The translations under genes were made by a program, and so were the position numbers. The notes below the pieces were generated by a model that was not told where the DNA came from, searched no databases, and saw only the letters and a list, made by a program, of their open reading frames with translations. 64,000 bases of DNA from Isoetes taiwanensis (taxonomy: Eukaryota; Streptophyta; Lycopodiopsida; Isoetales; Isoetaceae), in the NCBI GenBank assembly GCA_021234155.1, contig JAJEKV010000018.1:19193423-19257422 (forward strand), in the 5' to 3' direction. Shown one piece after another: positions 46,330 to 57,572 of this stretch; within the stretch, counting starts at the first letter, position 1; each line of letters opens with the position of its first letter.

Positions 46330-48560
46330 TAAAGCATATGCTTCTTGTTGGATAGCCCGTGCATGAGTGAGGTTTAGTTCAAGAATCGTTTAGTGCTCCT
46401 TGTGGTGTTAACATAGAATTGTCCCAAAAAAGATTTTGAATCAGAGTCTAACATGCTAAAACTGACCTGGACCTGGTTCGTTTTGAAGTTGTGGTGTTAT
46501 AGGGGGGTAATGTCCTGATGCAATCTCCAGTAACTGGTTCTTAGTCTTCTTTTGTTTTGTATTGCCTCGGTACGCTCATGTATACCTGCCTTGATAAAGT
46601 ATGTCTACTACCTTCTCTTGTTAGCAGACCTCCTTTACAACGATTTCTGCAATTCTAGCCTATCCACGTGGCTTGACACCTAAGTTAAATCAATTCAGGA
46701 CCGTTATCGATCTCTCCAATTTCACATCGATGGCAAAAGAAATCACAAAAACTCCCAAAATTTACCTTGTGCATATCTGATGTCCTCTCATCGGACTAAA
46801 CCTCTTTCTTCAAGGCTTCCTTACCTCTTGTCGTTTGCCACGTCTTATTCAGTTTGCCTATTTGGTTTGAAGGGTTCTTTCGTTTTGTGGCAAATGTTTT
46901 CTGCCCCTATTGTCTTCAGAAAACCGTCAGTGGTGAGAAGCAGGTATGTTTAGCTTGCATTCAGAAGTTATTTGTTGAATTATTAGGGTACATGCTAGTC
47001 GCAGAGGGGCATTTACTCCAAAACAAGTAAGATCCTTACTCCTTGAGCGCATTAATTTGAAGAATAAAATCTTGGGTTATGGCAATATCGGAGGTGTGAT
47101 TTGCAGACAACAAGCTCCTTCATTCAAAAAAAAAAATGATGACTTGGGATGGTTACAATGCTCTACAAGGGCAATTTGAAGAGGGGAAGATTTCTGCTGG
47201 GAAAGAAGGTGGTTTAAACATGCGCTGTTATGCTAACCAAACGCCATATGCAAGGAGATATGCATACATTTTGAAGCCCAAAGAGATCCCTTCCCGCTCA
47301 CGCACCTCTTTTCTACGGAACTACGGAATACATATGTGAACCCCTTGGTAAAAAGTAGAGTTAGCAAGATGCTTATAGTCATATCCCTCTAATGTTGGCC
47401 AAATGACTCCAAATCTCTTCTTTAACCGTAAAAAGCTTATAAGATTGGGATATTCATCAAGTAAATATTGCAGTTAGCAAGGTGCTTGCAGTCATTCCTC
47501 AGAACATGTTGGACAAGTGCAAATTGCACATCTCTGCTTTAAGAAAAGAAAGCTTGTGTTTCACATGAATTTACTAATGGTTTGCCTACAAGAGTAGTTG
47601 ATTCTACACAAAAGCAGCTCAAAGTAAAACTATTTTTGATAATAACATTGAAGAAGCTTCTTGCTGGATAGCCTGTGCATGAGTGAGGTTTAGTTCAAGA
47701 ATTGTTTAGTGTTCCTTGTGGTGTTAACATAGAATTGTCCCAAAAAAGTTTTGAATCAAAGTCTAACATGCTAAAACTGACCTGGACCTGGTTCATTTTG
47801 AAGCTGTCATGTTAGAGGGGGTAATGTCCTGATGCAATCTCCAGTAACTGGTTCTTAGTCTTCTTTTGTTTTGTATTGCCGCGGCACGATCATGTATTGA
47901 TAAAGTATGTCTACTACCTTCTCTTGTTAGCAGACCTCCCTTACAACGATTTCAATTCTAGCCTATCCATGTGGCTTGACACATCAGTTAAATTAATTCA
48001 GGACCATTATCAATCTCTCCAATTTCACATCGATGGCAAAAGAAGTCACAAAAACTCCCAAAATTTACCTTGTGCATATCTGATGTCCTCTCATCGGACT
48101 AAATCTCTTTTTTCAAAGTCTAGCTCTTCAAGGCTTCCTTACCTCTTGTCGTTTGCCACGTCTTATTCTGTTTGCATCTTTTGATTTGAAGGGTTCTTTC
48201 GTTTTGTGGCAAATGTTTTCTGCCCCTATTGTCTTCAGAAAACCGTCAGTGGTGAGAAGCAGGTATGTTTAGCTTGCATTCAGAAGTTATTTGTTGAATT
48301 ATTAGGGTACATGCTAGTCGCAGAGGGGCATTTACTCCAAAACAAGTAAGATCCTTACTCCTTGAGCGCATTAATTTGAAGAATAAAATCTTGGGTTATG
48401 GCAATATCGGAGGTGTGATTTGCAGACAACAAGCTCCTTCATTCCAAAAAGAAGATTAACAGAAGTCAGACTAATACATGTTTGCATCTTTTCATGGACA
48501 AGTGCAAATTCCACATCTCTGCGTTAACAACAGAAAGCTTGTGTTTTGCATGAATTTACT
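46330..48560 (+). repeat. 1,319-bp tandem duplication in the right arm
   Basis: GGTATGTTTAGCTTGCATTC occurs at 46943 and 48262; the flanking sequence (GATAGCCYGTGCATGAGTGA through the AACAAGCTCCTTCATTC region) is repeated too. The left arm has one copy (1-950). The first copy carries an extra segment at 47135-47600, including a 67-codon frame (47136-47339), with related sequence at 52850-53060. Confidence 0.85.
47876..48184 (+). other. Repeated reading frame of unknown function
   Basis: The frame contains LADLPYNDFNSSLSMWLDTS and LIQDHYQSLQFHIDGKR. It occurs in the left arm (429-689, minus), and in shifted form at 46620-46860. The three copies differ by few substitutions, but the second is frame-broken. 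I know no matching family; it may be non-coding. Confidence 0.2.
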
Positions 48561-49739
48561 AATGGTTTACCTACAAGAGTAGTTGATTTTACATAAAAAC
48601 AACTCAAAGTAGAACTATCTGGTAATAAGATTGAAGAAATTAGTCCATCCTCTCATGTCACTCAATTGATTGCTTCTTGAAAAAATATGTCAAGTTGGCT
48701 TCTTCTTGAGAAAAGATAGAAATTCATTGAATGCATTTTTAATATTGTGGATCATTTCTTTATCTTATTGCCGTGGCTTGATGCTAGGCATGTCTTGCCC
48801 GTCACGTTTCAGAATTTATATAGTTTTCATATTTAGTCCAAGGGAGCAACTTAATTAGAGCATTCCATCTCTGTTATCAGAAATCATAGTAGATCTCTAT
48901 GGCTTCGGTCCATGCCCCTAGTTGATGCTATCAAATTCCCTCGATAGAAGACTTCAAGATGTAGCAATTTCACGAGGTTGTTTCTACAGTTTTTCAATTG
49001 TTACAGACACAAAGCTTCTAATCGTTCAAGTAGTTTCCGTGTTCTATCATGAGAAAGGAAGTCTATGGTATGGATTGAGCTTGGAAAGGCTGGAAGCTAG
49101 GTCAGCTTGCATGTAAACATCTCTATCGTATCACATTCTGAAAGAGCTTTCTTCATGACATGACAAGAAAAGTTTACTATTATCAGTGGTCACCATTCGA
49201 TGCATATGGAGTGTTCCAACTACTTTCTCAGTTGTACACATTATTCTAGCTAGTACGTAGTGCTCTTATTGATACTACATGATCTGGCTTGGAGCACAAG
49301 AGCTAAACTGGTATTTCCGGGAGGTGGAATGCTTTGTGGAAAAGAATGCAGCCATATATTTAGTGCTAGCTAGGTCGACAGTAACCGCTTCCTGAGCGCA
49401 TTGCTGCAGAAGTATTCAAAAGAGCGCAACTCAAAAACCAGATGGTCATAAACTACTATATTTCATGGCAGTTGAGCATGGGAGCATGTCAACTTTTATT
49501 CAGAAGTGAAGTTTACCTTGTTCATAGACGTTCCTTTGCATATGTTTGTTTCAGAATAATCTTGTAGATTGTAGTCTGGCGGTTTCTTCATCACCAACTG
49601 CCCATTTTTTTATCTCTAAGTTTGATTATATTTTATATTTCACATTTAGCATTTTACTACTACATTCTTCACTGCTTTAACTTAAAATCTGATCTGTTTA
49701 TTTCAGAATAAGATCATGCATACATGCATTAATATGGCC

Positions 49740-50148
49740 AGGGATATGTAGCTTTCCAAAGCAATGCTGGCAAATGGCATAGTACCAACTAGAGTTACTG
49801 CTGCCAACATACTAAATGCGTGTCATAGCTGGATAGCATTAGCAGAAGTTAGACTACTTTTCAAGTGGATGTAACACAAACTAATACATGCTCACATCTT
49901 TTCAAGTGGATGTAACACAAACATATTACTCGGGAATTTCTTTCTTTATGTATATCGAATGTGCAAAACTTGAAAACACATAGAAGTGGCATTTAATAAA
50001 ATGCTTGATTGTAAGGCTATGTCTTAGAATGAAGTAATTGCAGTTCATACACAAGCTGGAACATTAATTGGTGCATGTAAAGTATTTGAAGCTATGCCTT
50101 AACCAGGGACTTTTTGTTGTATTTGGGTATTTATATGTTGCGTCTAAT
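49740..50148 (+). pseudogene. PPR protein remnant
   Basis: AMLANGIVPTRVTAANILNA (about 49759-49825) fits a pentatricopeptide repeat. Around 49985-50148, FNKMLDCKAMS, a stop, NEVIAVHTQAG, then GACKVFEAMP and a second stop fit PLS-type PPR motifs in which W of the usual SWN and a residue after EAMP have become stops (TAG, TAA). PPR proteins bind organelle RNA. A LINE insertion at 50161 ends the similarity. Confidence 0.6.
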
Positions 50149-50160
50149 TGCACATGAAAG

Positions 50161-51986
50161 TTAGGCTTCTCAGAGCAAGTCAGTACAAAAATTGCTGGGT
50201 TCAATGTTACAGGATGCTCTGCAGTTCTGGTCAATGGTTCCCCTTCATCCTTTTTTGAATGTAAAAGAGGGGTCAGGCAGGGATGTCCTTTGGCTCCCTA
50301 CCTGTTCTTAATTGTTGCTGAAATGGTAACAAGAATCATTATGAAATTACAGCAAACTGACAAAATTTGTTGCCTTAAGCTTCCAAATACAAGTGACACT
50401 TTGTCAGTAATGCAGTATGCTGATGACACATTTGTGTTTTTAAAGAAGCAAGGGGACTGTATTGAGAACTTTCTTGCTGCTATGGATCTCTTTGGAAAAG
50501 CATCAGGGTGGTATTAAACAAAGATAAATGTGCAATCATTTCGGATAGCCCAGATGATTATATTCAAGGGATTAAAGTATGTGGTCTCCGAACTGCTACC
50601 AAATTATTGGGCTTGCCTTTAGCTCTTAACATGAGTTTGCATGGCCCGTGGGAACCAATAGTCACCAAAATCAAGAAAAAACTCCAAATGTACCCCAAGT
50701 CACTATCTCTGGCTGGGAGAGTACACATAATTAATGGTGTCATTGCCAGTTCCTATGTTTATTTGTCATCAGCTATAATTGCAGATAGGAAAACTTATCA
50801 GGAGCTAGAAGTTATTATGAAGGAATTCATTTGGCAGGGTGCACACATGGTTGGATGGAAACATCTGACTCTCCCTAGGAAAAAAGGAGGGCTGGGGTGT
50901 AAAGATTTATTTCTCCAAGCCCAGGTTTTGGCAGCAAAATTGGTCTGGAGATCTCTGGTTTCAGCTTCAAAATCTCCTGCCCTTCTCCTTACTAAATATT
51001 GGGTTGAGAAAACCTCCTTGGTGGGTAGTCCATCTACTCCTCACCATCTTCCTGATTCAGCATTCTATCAACTTAACCCCACTCCAGGTACATCCACCAT
51101 TATGAGAAGAATTATCCAAGCCTGGAATAAGGTGTCTGTGTTTCAAGGCTCATCCAATTGAAAATGTTTCAGAAGATTTTAATTTCTTTTGGCATCAGGG
51201 CCTGATTGATGAGGAGGATGGATGTTTGGCTCTTAAGCACCCAAGGAAATATAAGGAATGGAAACTTAAGGGTTTAGGCACAATTGGGAGTATGACTAAC
51301 GGTGAAGAATGGAAGACATGGCAAGAAATTTCCAATGTAGTGCAAGACTCCACCTTAAACAGAAATATTTACAAGGTTCTAACTAGACACCATAAAGGAA
51401 CAGGAGTACAGATAAAGGATCAGAACTGGGCTATGAGGGCAAAGGATATAGTGTGGCCAGAATTTATGCCTTGTTATTGTGTGACCATGGAACCAAAGTT
51501 TCCAATCAATGGGGCTGCTCAGATTTGGATGCCATTCGGGTTATAAGGAAAGGATGGAAATTACAGTGTGCTAAGAAAATTATTCTTTTCAGATGGCTTG
51601 TGCTGAATAAAAGTCTCAAATCTAATGCTTATAGGGCAAAATATAATGATCAGATCTCAGACAGATGTCCTTTAGGTTGTGGCCAAGCTGAGACCTCTTG
51701 CCATATCTTTATTTGTCCTTGGCTGACCCCTTTTTGGACATGGATAAGCACTCACATTGGTTCTTTCCCTGTTACAGAGCAGGATCTATTTGACTTTCTT
51801 GCAAATGGTTCCCCTTTTATGGATACCATCAGAACTCTAGTCTTGTGGACAGTTTGGAAACACAGAAATAATATGGCCATTAATCATCATCATCCAGATT
51901 TGAGTTTCCTTAAGACAACAATTCAATTAGAGCCGGCATATGCAGCTATGGCTCATAGATTGAGCAGGGGATCTGGGATGGTCTAG
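50161..51986 (+). pseudogene. LINE ORF2 C-terminal half: RT and zf-RVT
   Basis: Open from the first base, the frame gives SAVLVNGSPSSFFECKRGVR then QGCPLAPYLF and the catalytic MQYADDTFVF. A frameshift near 50507 moves to VLNKDKCAIISDSPDDYIQG, the thumb-region LGLPLALN, then LAGRVHIINGVIASSYVYLS. More shifts occur near 51150 and 51500. The end has CPLGCGQAETSCHIFICPW, the zf-RVT zinc finger typical of plant LINEs, then TLVLWTVWKHRNN. The endonuclease and RT start are absent. The protein is not functional. Confidence 0.92.
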
Positions 51987-52046
51987 GATCCTTTCAAGGG
52001 TTCTATGCATTCTTCTCTTCTTATTTTAATAACCTCTCTGATGTTG

Positions 52047-52406
52047 ATGGCAGAGTACCTGGTCAAGAAACATCGTGAAGGTGGCCATATGAGGGAGGTC
52101 CCGGAGGACACGAAGCCTATGACTCACAAGGAGGTTCTGGAAGCTCTGCTATGGGTCAAGACTGAAACAATCATGATCTGAACTCTGAAGCGGGTTTTGA
52201 TGGACGAGGATATCTGGCAATTCAAGCAGGAACTCAAACCATATTTTGAAGAGAAACTTGGAATTTGCGAAGGGGCGAGAGAGTCGTGGATTCTCTATAT
52301 TTTGGACTCCACTGCATATGGGGCTGTTGAACTCGACAATCTACTGTTCAAGAACACAGATCATGCCTTCGCAATAATAACCCTTGATGGAGTTATTGAT
52401 GAATGA
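52047..52406 (+). pseudogene. 119-codon frame in the LINE 3' region, one internal stop
   Basis: From ATG 52047 the frame reads MAEYLVKKHREGGHMREVPE to KTETIMI, one TGA, then KRVLMDEDIWQFKQELKPYF and SWILYILDSTAYGAVELDNL to a stop at 52406. It lies between the zf-RVT part and poly(A). I do not recognise it: it could be the element's own terminal domain or captured sequence. The TGA could be a decayed CGA. Confidence 0.4.
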
Positions 52407-53389
52407 GGCATTGGCAAACAATGCTTGACTGATCTATCTTTTCAGTGTCTTGCCTTAAACTATAATTTTGGTCATTTTGGTTTTAATCCTTTTAAACAGT
52501 GTTCTAATCTAGTTGAAACTTCCTCCTCTGGAGAGTCAGGCCAAGTCGAGGCCTTTATAACCGAGTTTCACTCTGTTCATTTTTGTATTACTATGTATTA
52601 CATGTAATATAATACCACTGCCATTTCTACAAAAAAAAAAAAAAGAAAAAAAGCAAAAAAAAAAAATGCACATGAAAGCATTTGTGTAAACTTGATCTCC
52701 ATAATGAGAAAGGCAATAATATTCGCACTAGTTTTGATTGAAACGAGTGAAGTGGAATGAAATTTGTGAATATGAAGTGGAGTGAAAGGGATACAAGGTA
52801 CATTTTGGTAGGTTGGATATTCAGGAAGTAAAAAGTGGATTTAGCAAGATGCTTGGAGTAATATCCCTCTAATGTTGGCCAAGTGACTCCACATCTCTGC
52901 TTACAGCAAAAAGCTTATAAGATGGGATATTCAGGAAGTAAAAATTGCAGTTAGCAAGGAGATTGCAATCATCCTCCTTCTGAACATGTTGGACAAGTGC
53001 AAATTCCACATCTCTGCATTAACAACAGAAAGCTTGTGTTTTGCATTAATTTACTAATGGTAATAAGATAAACAGAAGTTCACAATGATTGAAAGAAAGT
53101 AGAACACAAACAGGTTTGCATTCAACATGAGAAATACAAAATTTTCTAATTTGCCATCACCCGTGTAGTGGGCAAGAAATCTAGGCAAGTCCCGAAGCAA
53201 GTAAATGGCTATTCGTTTAGTCTAGCATCGATTTAAACTCTATAAGGCATATAGAAGCATCTTGTTTCAAACATTCACAATTAATCTAAATGTTTTCTCC
53301 CATGACCTATTGGTCTCCGTGGACGTTACAAAAACTATTCTATTCTATTCTATTCTCTGCATTTGGAGCGTGGAACTAGTCCCATAAGC

Positions 53390-53575
53390 AGAGTGCTTGT
53401 GCATTGCCAGAATTAAGACCCTACATTTGGTTTGGGCATTTTGTAGTACACTTCAAGTGCATTATCCAAGCTTCCACACTTACTATACATCTTAATAAGT
53501 GCAGCACCAATGATCGTATTTGATGCAAACTCAAATGTTATTGAAATACCATTCTCTAGTGCGTCAATGCTTCCA
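53390..53575 (-). pseudogene. PPR protein fragment, minus strand
   Basis: The minus frame reads IGAALIKMYSKCGSLDNALE then VYYKMPKPNV, an almost canonical PLS-type PPR segment (usual form: ALIDMYAKCG...A..VFD.MP..NV), preceded by SIDALENGISITFEFASNT. It is short and isolated between repeats. Confidence 0.7.
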
Positions 53576-53712
53576 ACGTCCTGACCTCTGACTCTAATGA
53601 TATAGAGATGAAAAACTCATTACTGACCTTGTCAGAGGGAATAAACCCTTCACTACATGTAGGGAGAGTCTGAAGGATGGCAGCTAGTCGTGGAATCGTC
53701 GAGAGATTCCAT

Positions 53713-54400
53713 CTACTTGGACCAGCTCCTGGAGTTTTTTGACTGATTTGGGTGCTTGATAAGACATTCATGAGTGATATGGCCAGCCCTACCACAATAG
53801 AGGCAGAGCTTAGCCTCTATTCGACACGGTTTCTCGGTCGCAGACAAGGGCCCTCCAACCACACGGTCAATTTGCATAGGTATTAGGCCATCTAATTTAG
53901 GGGGTATGGGCGGTGCAAAAGATACTGTGACTACTGGAGATTGCAGAATTTGGGAAACAGACTGATTCCATCTTTCTTGTCTACGCCCAAAAAGACGGTT
54001 ATCACAGTGAACTGCAAACCTGATAGCTTCATCCAGAGTTCTAGGATCCTCCATGGTCAGCAATGTATCCTTCACATCCTCGCGGAGCTCACTTTGAAAA
54101 CAATCTCGAAGGGCTACGTCATCTGAGGCCACATCTATAGCAATCTGCGGAAACTCAGAGGCATAAACTGAAGCCGGACGAATGAGGTTGCCAAGCTTGG
54201 TAACTGCTGTACGTTGTCGATCGGTGTCTCCAAAACATGCCTCAAGTTCGACAGTAAACATAGCAAAATTCTGCAACTTGGAGAACCTGCCTTTCCAGCA
54301 AGAGGGCAAACCAACTCAAAGCTAGCCCAGAAAGTAGGGAGCCAACTAGCCCGACCTGTTCACGATCTGTAAGATACCTGTAAGGGTGGAGCTGAATAAC
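53713..54400 (-). pseudogene. Ty3 chromovirus gag
   Basis: The main open part (54309-53713) reads ACFGDTDRQRTAVTKLGNLI then SVYASEFPQIAIDVASDD, DVKDTLLTMEDPRTLDEAIR and CDNRLFGRRQERWNQS. It ends with the zinc knuckle CLYCGRAGHITHEC (C-x2-C-x4-H-x4-C). Upstream in another frame, VGLVGSLLSGLALSWFA continues the capsid region to about 54400. The pattern matches Tcn1-like chromovirus Gag. It is frameshifted and lacks its start. Confidence 0.88.
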
Positions 54401-54411
54401 AAGAATCTGAT

Positions 54412-54795
54412 TTAAAGCTCATTGACACTATAAAGGATTTTGAAGGATTACAGTTTGAGTATAAACCTGGAAAGGAGAATCAGGTTGCCAATGCACTAAG
54501 CCGAGTAAATATTCAGGTCCCAAGAACCAGTGTGACAAATATGTGATAGCTCCTATCCAAATAGAGCAGTATTCAGAAGATAGAGTTTTGATTCTAGCTC
54601 CTTTAGAATCAATGGATGTGATATTTAGGATTCATGGAATGCCAGATACAATCATAATGGATAGAGATCCTTTATTTTGCAGTAGGTTTTGGCAGAACTC
54701 ATGAAAAATCTAGGCACAACCTTAAGGTTTTCCACAGCCTATCATCCTCAAACGGATGGCCAAACTGAGGTTGTGAACCGTGTTATTGAAGATAC
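54412..54795 (+). pseudogene. Ty3 pol fragment: RNase H end joined to integrase core
   Basis: DFEGLQFEYKPGKENQVANA is the RNase H tail. [20 protein letters not shown], then in another frame [20 protein letters not shown], belong to the integrase core. Between them the integrase zinc region and first core part are missing. It is clearly the same family as the pol remnant at 13821-15460. It lies on the strand opposite to the gag and LTR on either side of it. Confidence 0.88.
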
Positions 54796-54807
54796 GCTTT
54801 GATATCA
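54796..54807 (-). promoter_or_regulatory. Primer binding site of the minus-strand Ty3 element
   Basis: Read on the minus strand, TGATATCAAAGC follows the LTR end after four bases and is a two-mismatch version of the initiator tRNA-Met site TGGTATCAGAGC. Confidence 0.55.
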
Positions 54808-54811
54808 GGAT

Positions 54812-55419
54812 TGATACGATAACAAATAGTCTTAGAAATACAAAGAACGAAAACAACAAAGATACTTCAATCTTTAGGAGATAATTCTGCCTCCCAACCG
54901 GACTCAGATCCAGGCAAGAATTCTTGATCTTTCTAGCTCAACAAATATGCTAAAATTGAACATCTCTAATTTAATTCAAAGCTCAACAGTGGTGAAGCAA
55001 TAGCACTAGATTCAGGATTGAGGTGATGGAGCTTAGTTTTAGATGGAAAGACCAACGCTAATTTATAATGGAAGATAATGGTCTTTTCGTGAAACCTCCT
55101 TTTTTGCCGCGGAATAGGTCTGAAAAGGCCAATGTATGCAATTAGCAGTGATTCGGCTAAGAATAGGAAGGATTCGGCTTGTGGTAAATTCAGATCGGCC
55201 TTTTTTACAGATCCGAAGAGGTTCAATTGCTTCTGAACTATGAACGGACGATGACTCCATATCAGCCACATAATAATTATGAATTTAACCTTTCAAAATA
55301 ATTATCCTATACGGAGCCTATATAAATTGTTCTCTAAGCTCTCAAAGTAAAGTGGGTAACAATGTGTTGAGTCCGAGCCACTCCCCCGAGCTGGCATTAA
55401 GCCGTAACAATCCTTCCTT
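54812..55419 (-). repeat. Ty3 LTR, 608 bp
   Basis: On the minus strand it starts TGTTACGG at 55419, preceded by the purine tract GGGAAGGAAGGAT, and ends CGTATCA at 54812, followed by the primer site. TG...CA ends and the shared start sequence with the LTR at 13478 support the call. Having both a PPT-like tract and a PBS around a single LTR suggests a rearranged or tandem element. Confidence 0.7.
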
Positions 55420-55585
55420 CCCAAGATCAAACGTACGCGTTAATCTCGAGGAAGAACTGTGCATCCTAATTCCTTTAAGGATGATTATTTCAATTCTGCT
55501 AGGAATAGCCTCAATTCATCTAAAGGTCTTTAATCTCTTTTCCCTTGCCAAGCAAGTAGCACCCTAGGGGGCAACTTGCAAGGTG

Positions 55586-57051
55586 TGTGCATTTAATTAT
55601 GGGCACATTTGCTCATGTGCACACTTATCCATGTGTGTGTCAAAGTGTACACATTTATCCATGTGGACATCCTAAGCCACTTATTTAATATAAGTGGGGC
55701 CACCCCAATTATCCCACATGCCTAAAGGGGATAATGGAACCCTAGCTCTAACCCTTAGTCTATATAGGCTTAGGAAACACTAACTTTCCATTTTCGTCCA
55801 AAGGCTTCTAGGGCTCTGTTTTGCTTGCTTCAAGAGGCCATCTCGCCTCCCAAAGTCTGTCTCTGCAGACTAGGCCATCAGTTTTCCCTTATAGCTTCAT
55901 CTTCAAGCAGTTCTGCAGCATGGTCGAGTTCGGAGCAGGAGGAGCAAGCCAAGGATCAGGTATTTTGCCAAATCAATAGTCTAAACCGCCTTCTAGACAT
56001 AGAATAAGTAGGCTTAGCCTATTGATTTGCCCATAGCAGCCATCTAGATCTCTAGATATCGAGCCATAACTAAAGAACCTAACTCTGTGATTTAGATTAA
56101 ATTTTGTTCTTTAGTTCTTCTGTGATATGTATGTGATGATGCATCTCTGTGGACTCATTGTATTGGGAAGGGGGGTAGAGACCTTAAAGCTTAGTAGTTG
56201 ATGCTCCTAGCTAGCCTCTTTAGTGCACTGTAAATTTGGCCTGTGTACAAGAGCCACACCTGGTTGTGGGTGAAGGGGCCAGACTGGCTCATAAGGAGGT
56301 TCATGTCCTGACTCATGAGAACGATCCCTCTGGTGTGTAAAGCCTACCGGGGATCCCTGTGGACTAGGTCTAATGGCTTGCCGCTGCGTGCGGGCAAGGC
56401 ATGGGCTCGACACCCGTGGAGTGATGCGTCACTCTCCATTGGGTTCAAGTCGAATAAGGGCAGTGGCCCTCTAGTCACCTTGAGTCAGCATGTAGATCTC
56501 TGGAGGAAGTAATCCCTACCTGCCCCATCGGAACTGGGGAGATGCAACCCAGGAATAGCCCCTTTGGCTATGCATCCGGCGGGCTACAGTCAGGTCCCAA
56601 CACTTTTCAATCTACTCTGCAAAGTGTGCACAGGAGGGGCGGATGGAGTGGACTACCCTTAACCATGCTCTTATGCCAGCCAAATCCATTGCCATGAATT
56701 ACGTCTGCAATGACCTCTGGAGACCCAAGTCGTCAGTCATCCCCTTGAGTCTGAGCCTTGGGTAGGATTCCCCATGTGATGTACTGATCTTTGTCTATGC
56801 AGATATGTGATGTGCCATCCTTCGTGATGGTCATGTGATGTTGATGTATGTACTACTGACATGTATATTACGCTTCCGCAGCTAGGTAGGCCCTGAAGGG
56901 AGACAGGGTAAATGACCCCTTCATTCTTCCCACTGGAACTCATCAAGGTTGCAGTGACACGTGGAGGGCCCTATATTAGCATGGAGCTGGTATGGGGGAT
57001 GAACTCCTGTTTGTATACGGTGAGTGCACCGTATACGAGTAGGGGACGTCA
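55586..57051 (+). repeat. Probable LTR of a second retroelement (left edge uncertain)
   Basis: The right edge is supported: ...GGGGACGTCA is followed after three bases by TGGTATCAGAGC, a perfect tRNA-Met primer site (57055-57066). A TATA-like TCTATATAGG is at about 55761. The left edge near TGTGTGCATTTAATTATGGG is a guess from the TG start. No second LTR is in the window, so the element would continue past 64000 or be incomplete. Confidence 0.5.
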
Positions 57052-57054
57052 TTG

Positions 57055-57066
57055 TGGTATCAGAGC
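57055..57066 (+). promoter_or_regulatory. Primer binding site TGGTATCAGAGC
   Basis: Exact match to the sequence complementary to the 3' end of initiator tRNA-Met used by many plant LTR retroelements. It is placed directly after the probable LTR. Confidence 0.75.
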
Positions 57067-57270
57067 AATGTTCTTGGCGACCAAGAGCAAAGCACTGACC
57101 ATGCTCCCAGTAGTACTAACTTAGTAGGATTATCAAACCTCGAAAAAGTGGGAAATTGTTTTCTCATTTTTGTAGTATATGCTAAGCTAGTAACAGTTAG
57201 AAGAATTGAAGAACCAAGAAAACTAAAAAAAGTTGAAACAAAAAAAAAAAATTGACCTAAAGTAGCAAAG

Positions 57271-57337
57271 GTCTCACGGTATGCGCCCAGGCCAAAAACC
57301 AAATTCTGGTTTTGCCTCCCAGCGCACACCGTGAGAC
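57271..57337. repeat. 67-bp hairpin, copy 1
   Basis: GTCTCACGGTATGCGC at the left pairs with GCGCACACCGTGAGAC at the right, and inner CAAAAACCA pairs with TGGTTTTG. It lies about 240 bp upstream of the H3-tail-like frame. Two further copies, also 67 bp, lie at 58231 and 58445. Confidence 0.85.
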
Positions 57338-57572
57338 ATGCCATAATCACCTTGAAACATGATGAATTTTAACGAGCTAACATGCTAGATCGAGTTTTAA
57401 GGTAAGAAATAGTTAGATTAGTTAGATTAGTTAGAATTCTAAGAGTAACTTAGAATTTGACCTAAAATTGACCAAACTATAAATAGACCTAGACCCCCCC
57501 TCTCATTTGTAAACTTCCTGTTTAAAAATTTGCTCCGCATTTCGAGGCTAGGGCGCCCGACCTCCGATCGAC

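Larger units (their letters stand above)
44623..48618. repeat. Right arm of the inverted duplication, block B
   Basis: This is the reverse complement of about 2655 down to base 1. It starts GATTAAGTTGTCTCTAGGCC and differs from the left arm by scattered substitutions, by an insertion near 44655-44690, and by an internal tandem duplication of about 1.32 kb. The frames at 44712-44915 and 45991-46245 are the partners of left-arm frames. Homology beyond 48618 cannot be tested, because the window starts at the matching base. Confidence 0.9.
50161..52666 (+). mobile_element. 5'-truncated L1-type LINE with poly(A) and 12-bp target duplication
   Basis: TGCACATGAAAG flanks the element on both sides (50149-50160 and 52667-52678). 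It ends in an A-rich tail (52631-52666). It starts in the middle of the reverse transcriptase domain, as expected from incomplete target-primed reverse transcription. It contains the C-terminal half of ORF2 plus a further reading frame near the 3' end. Confidence 0.95.
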
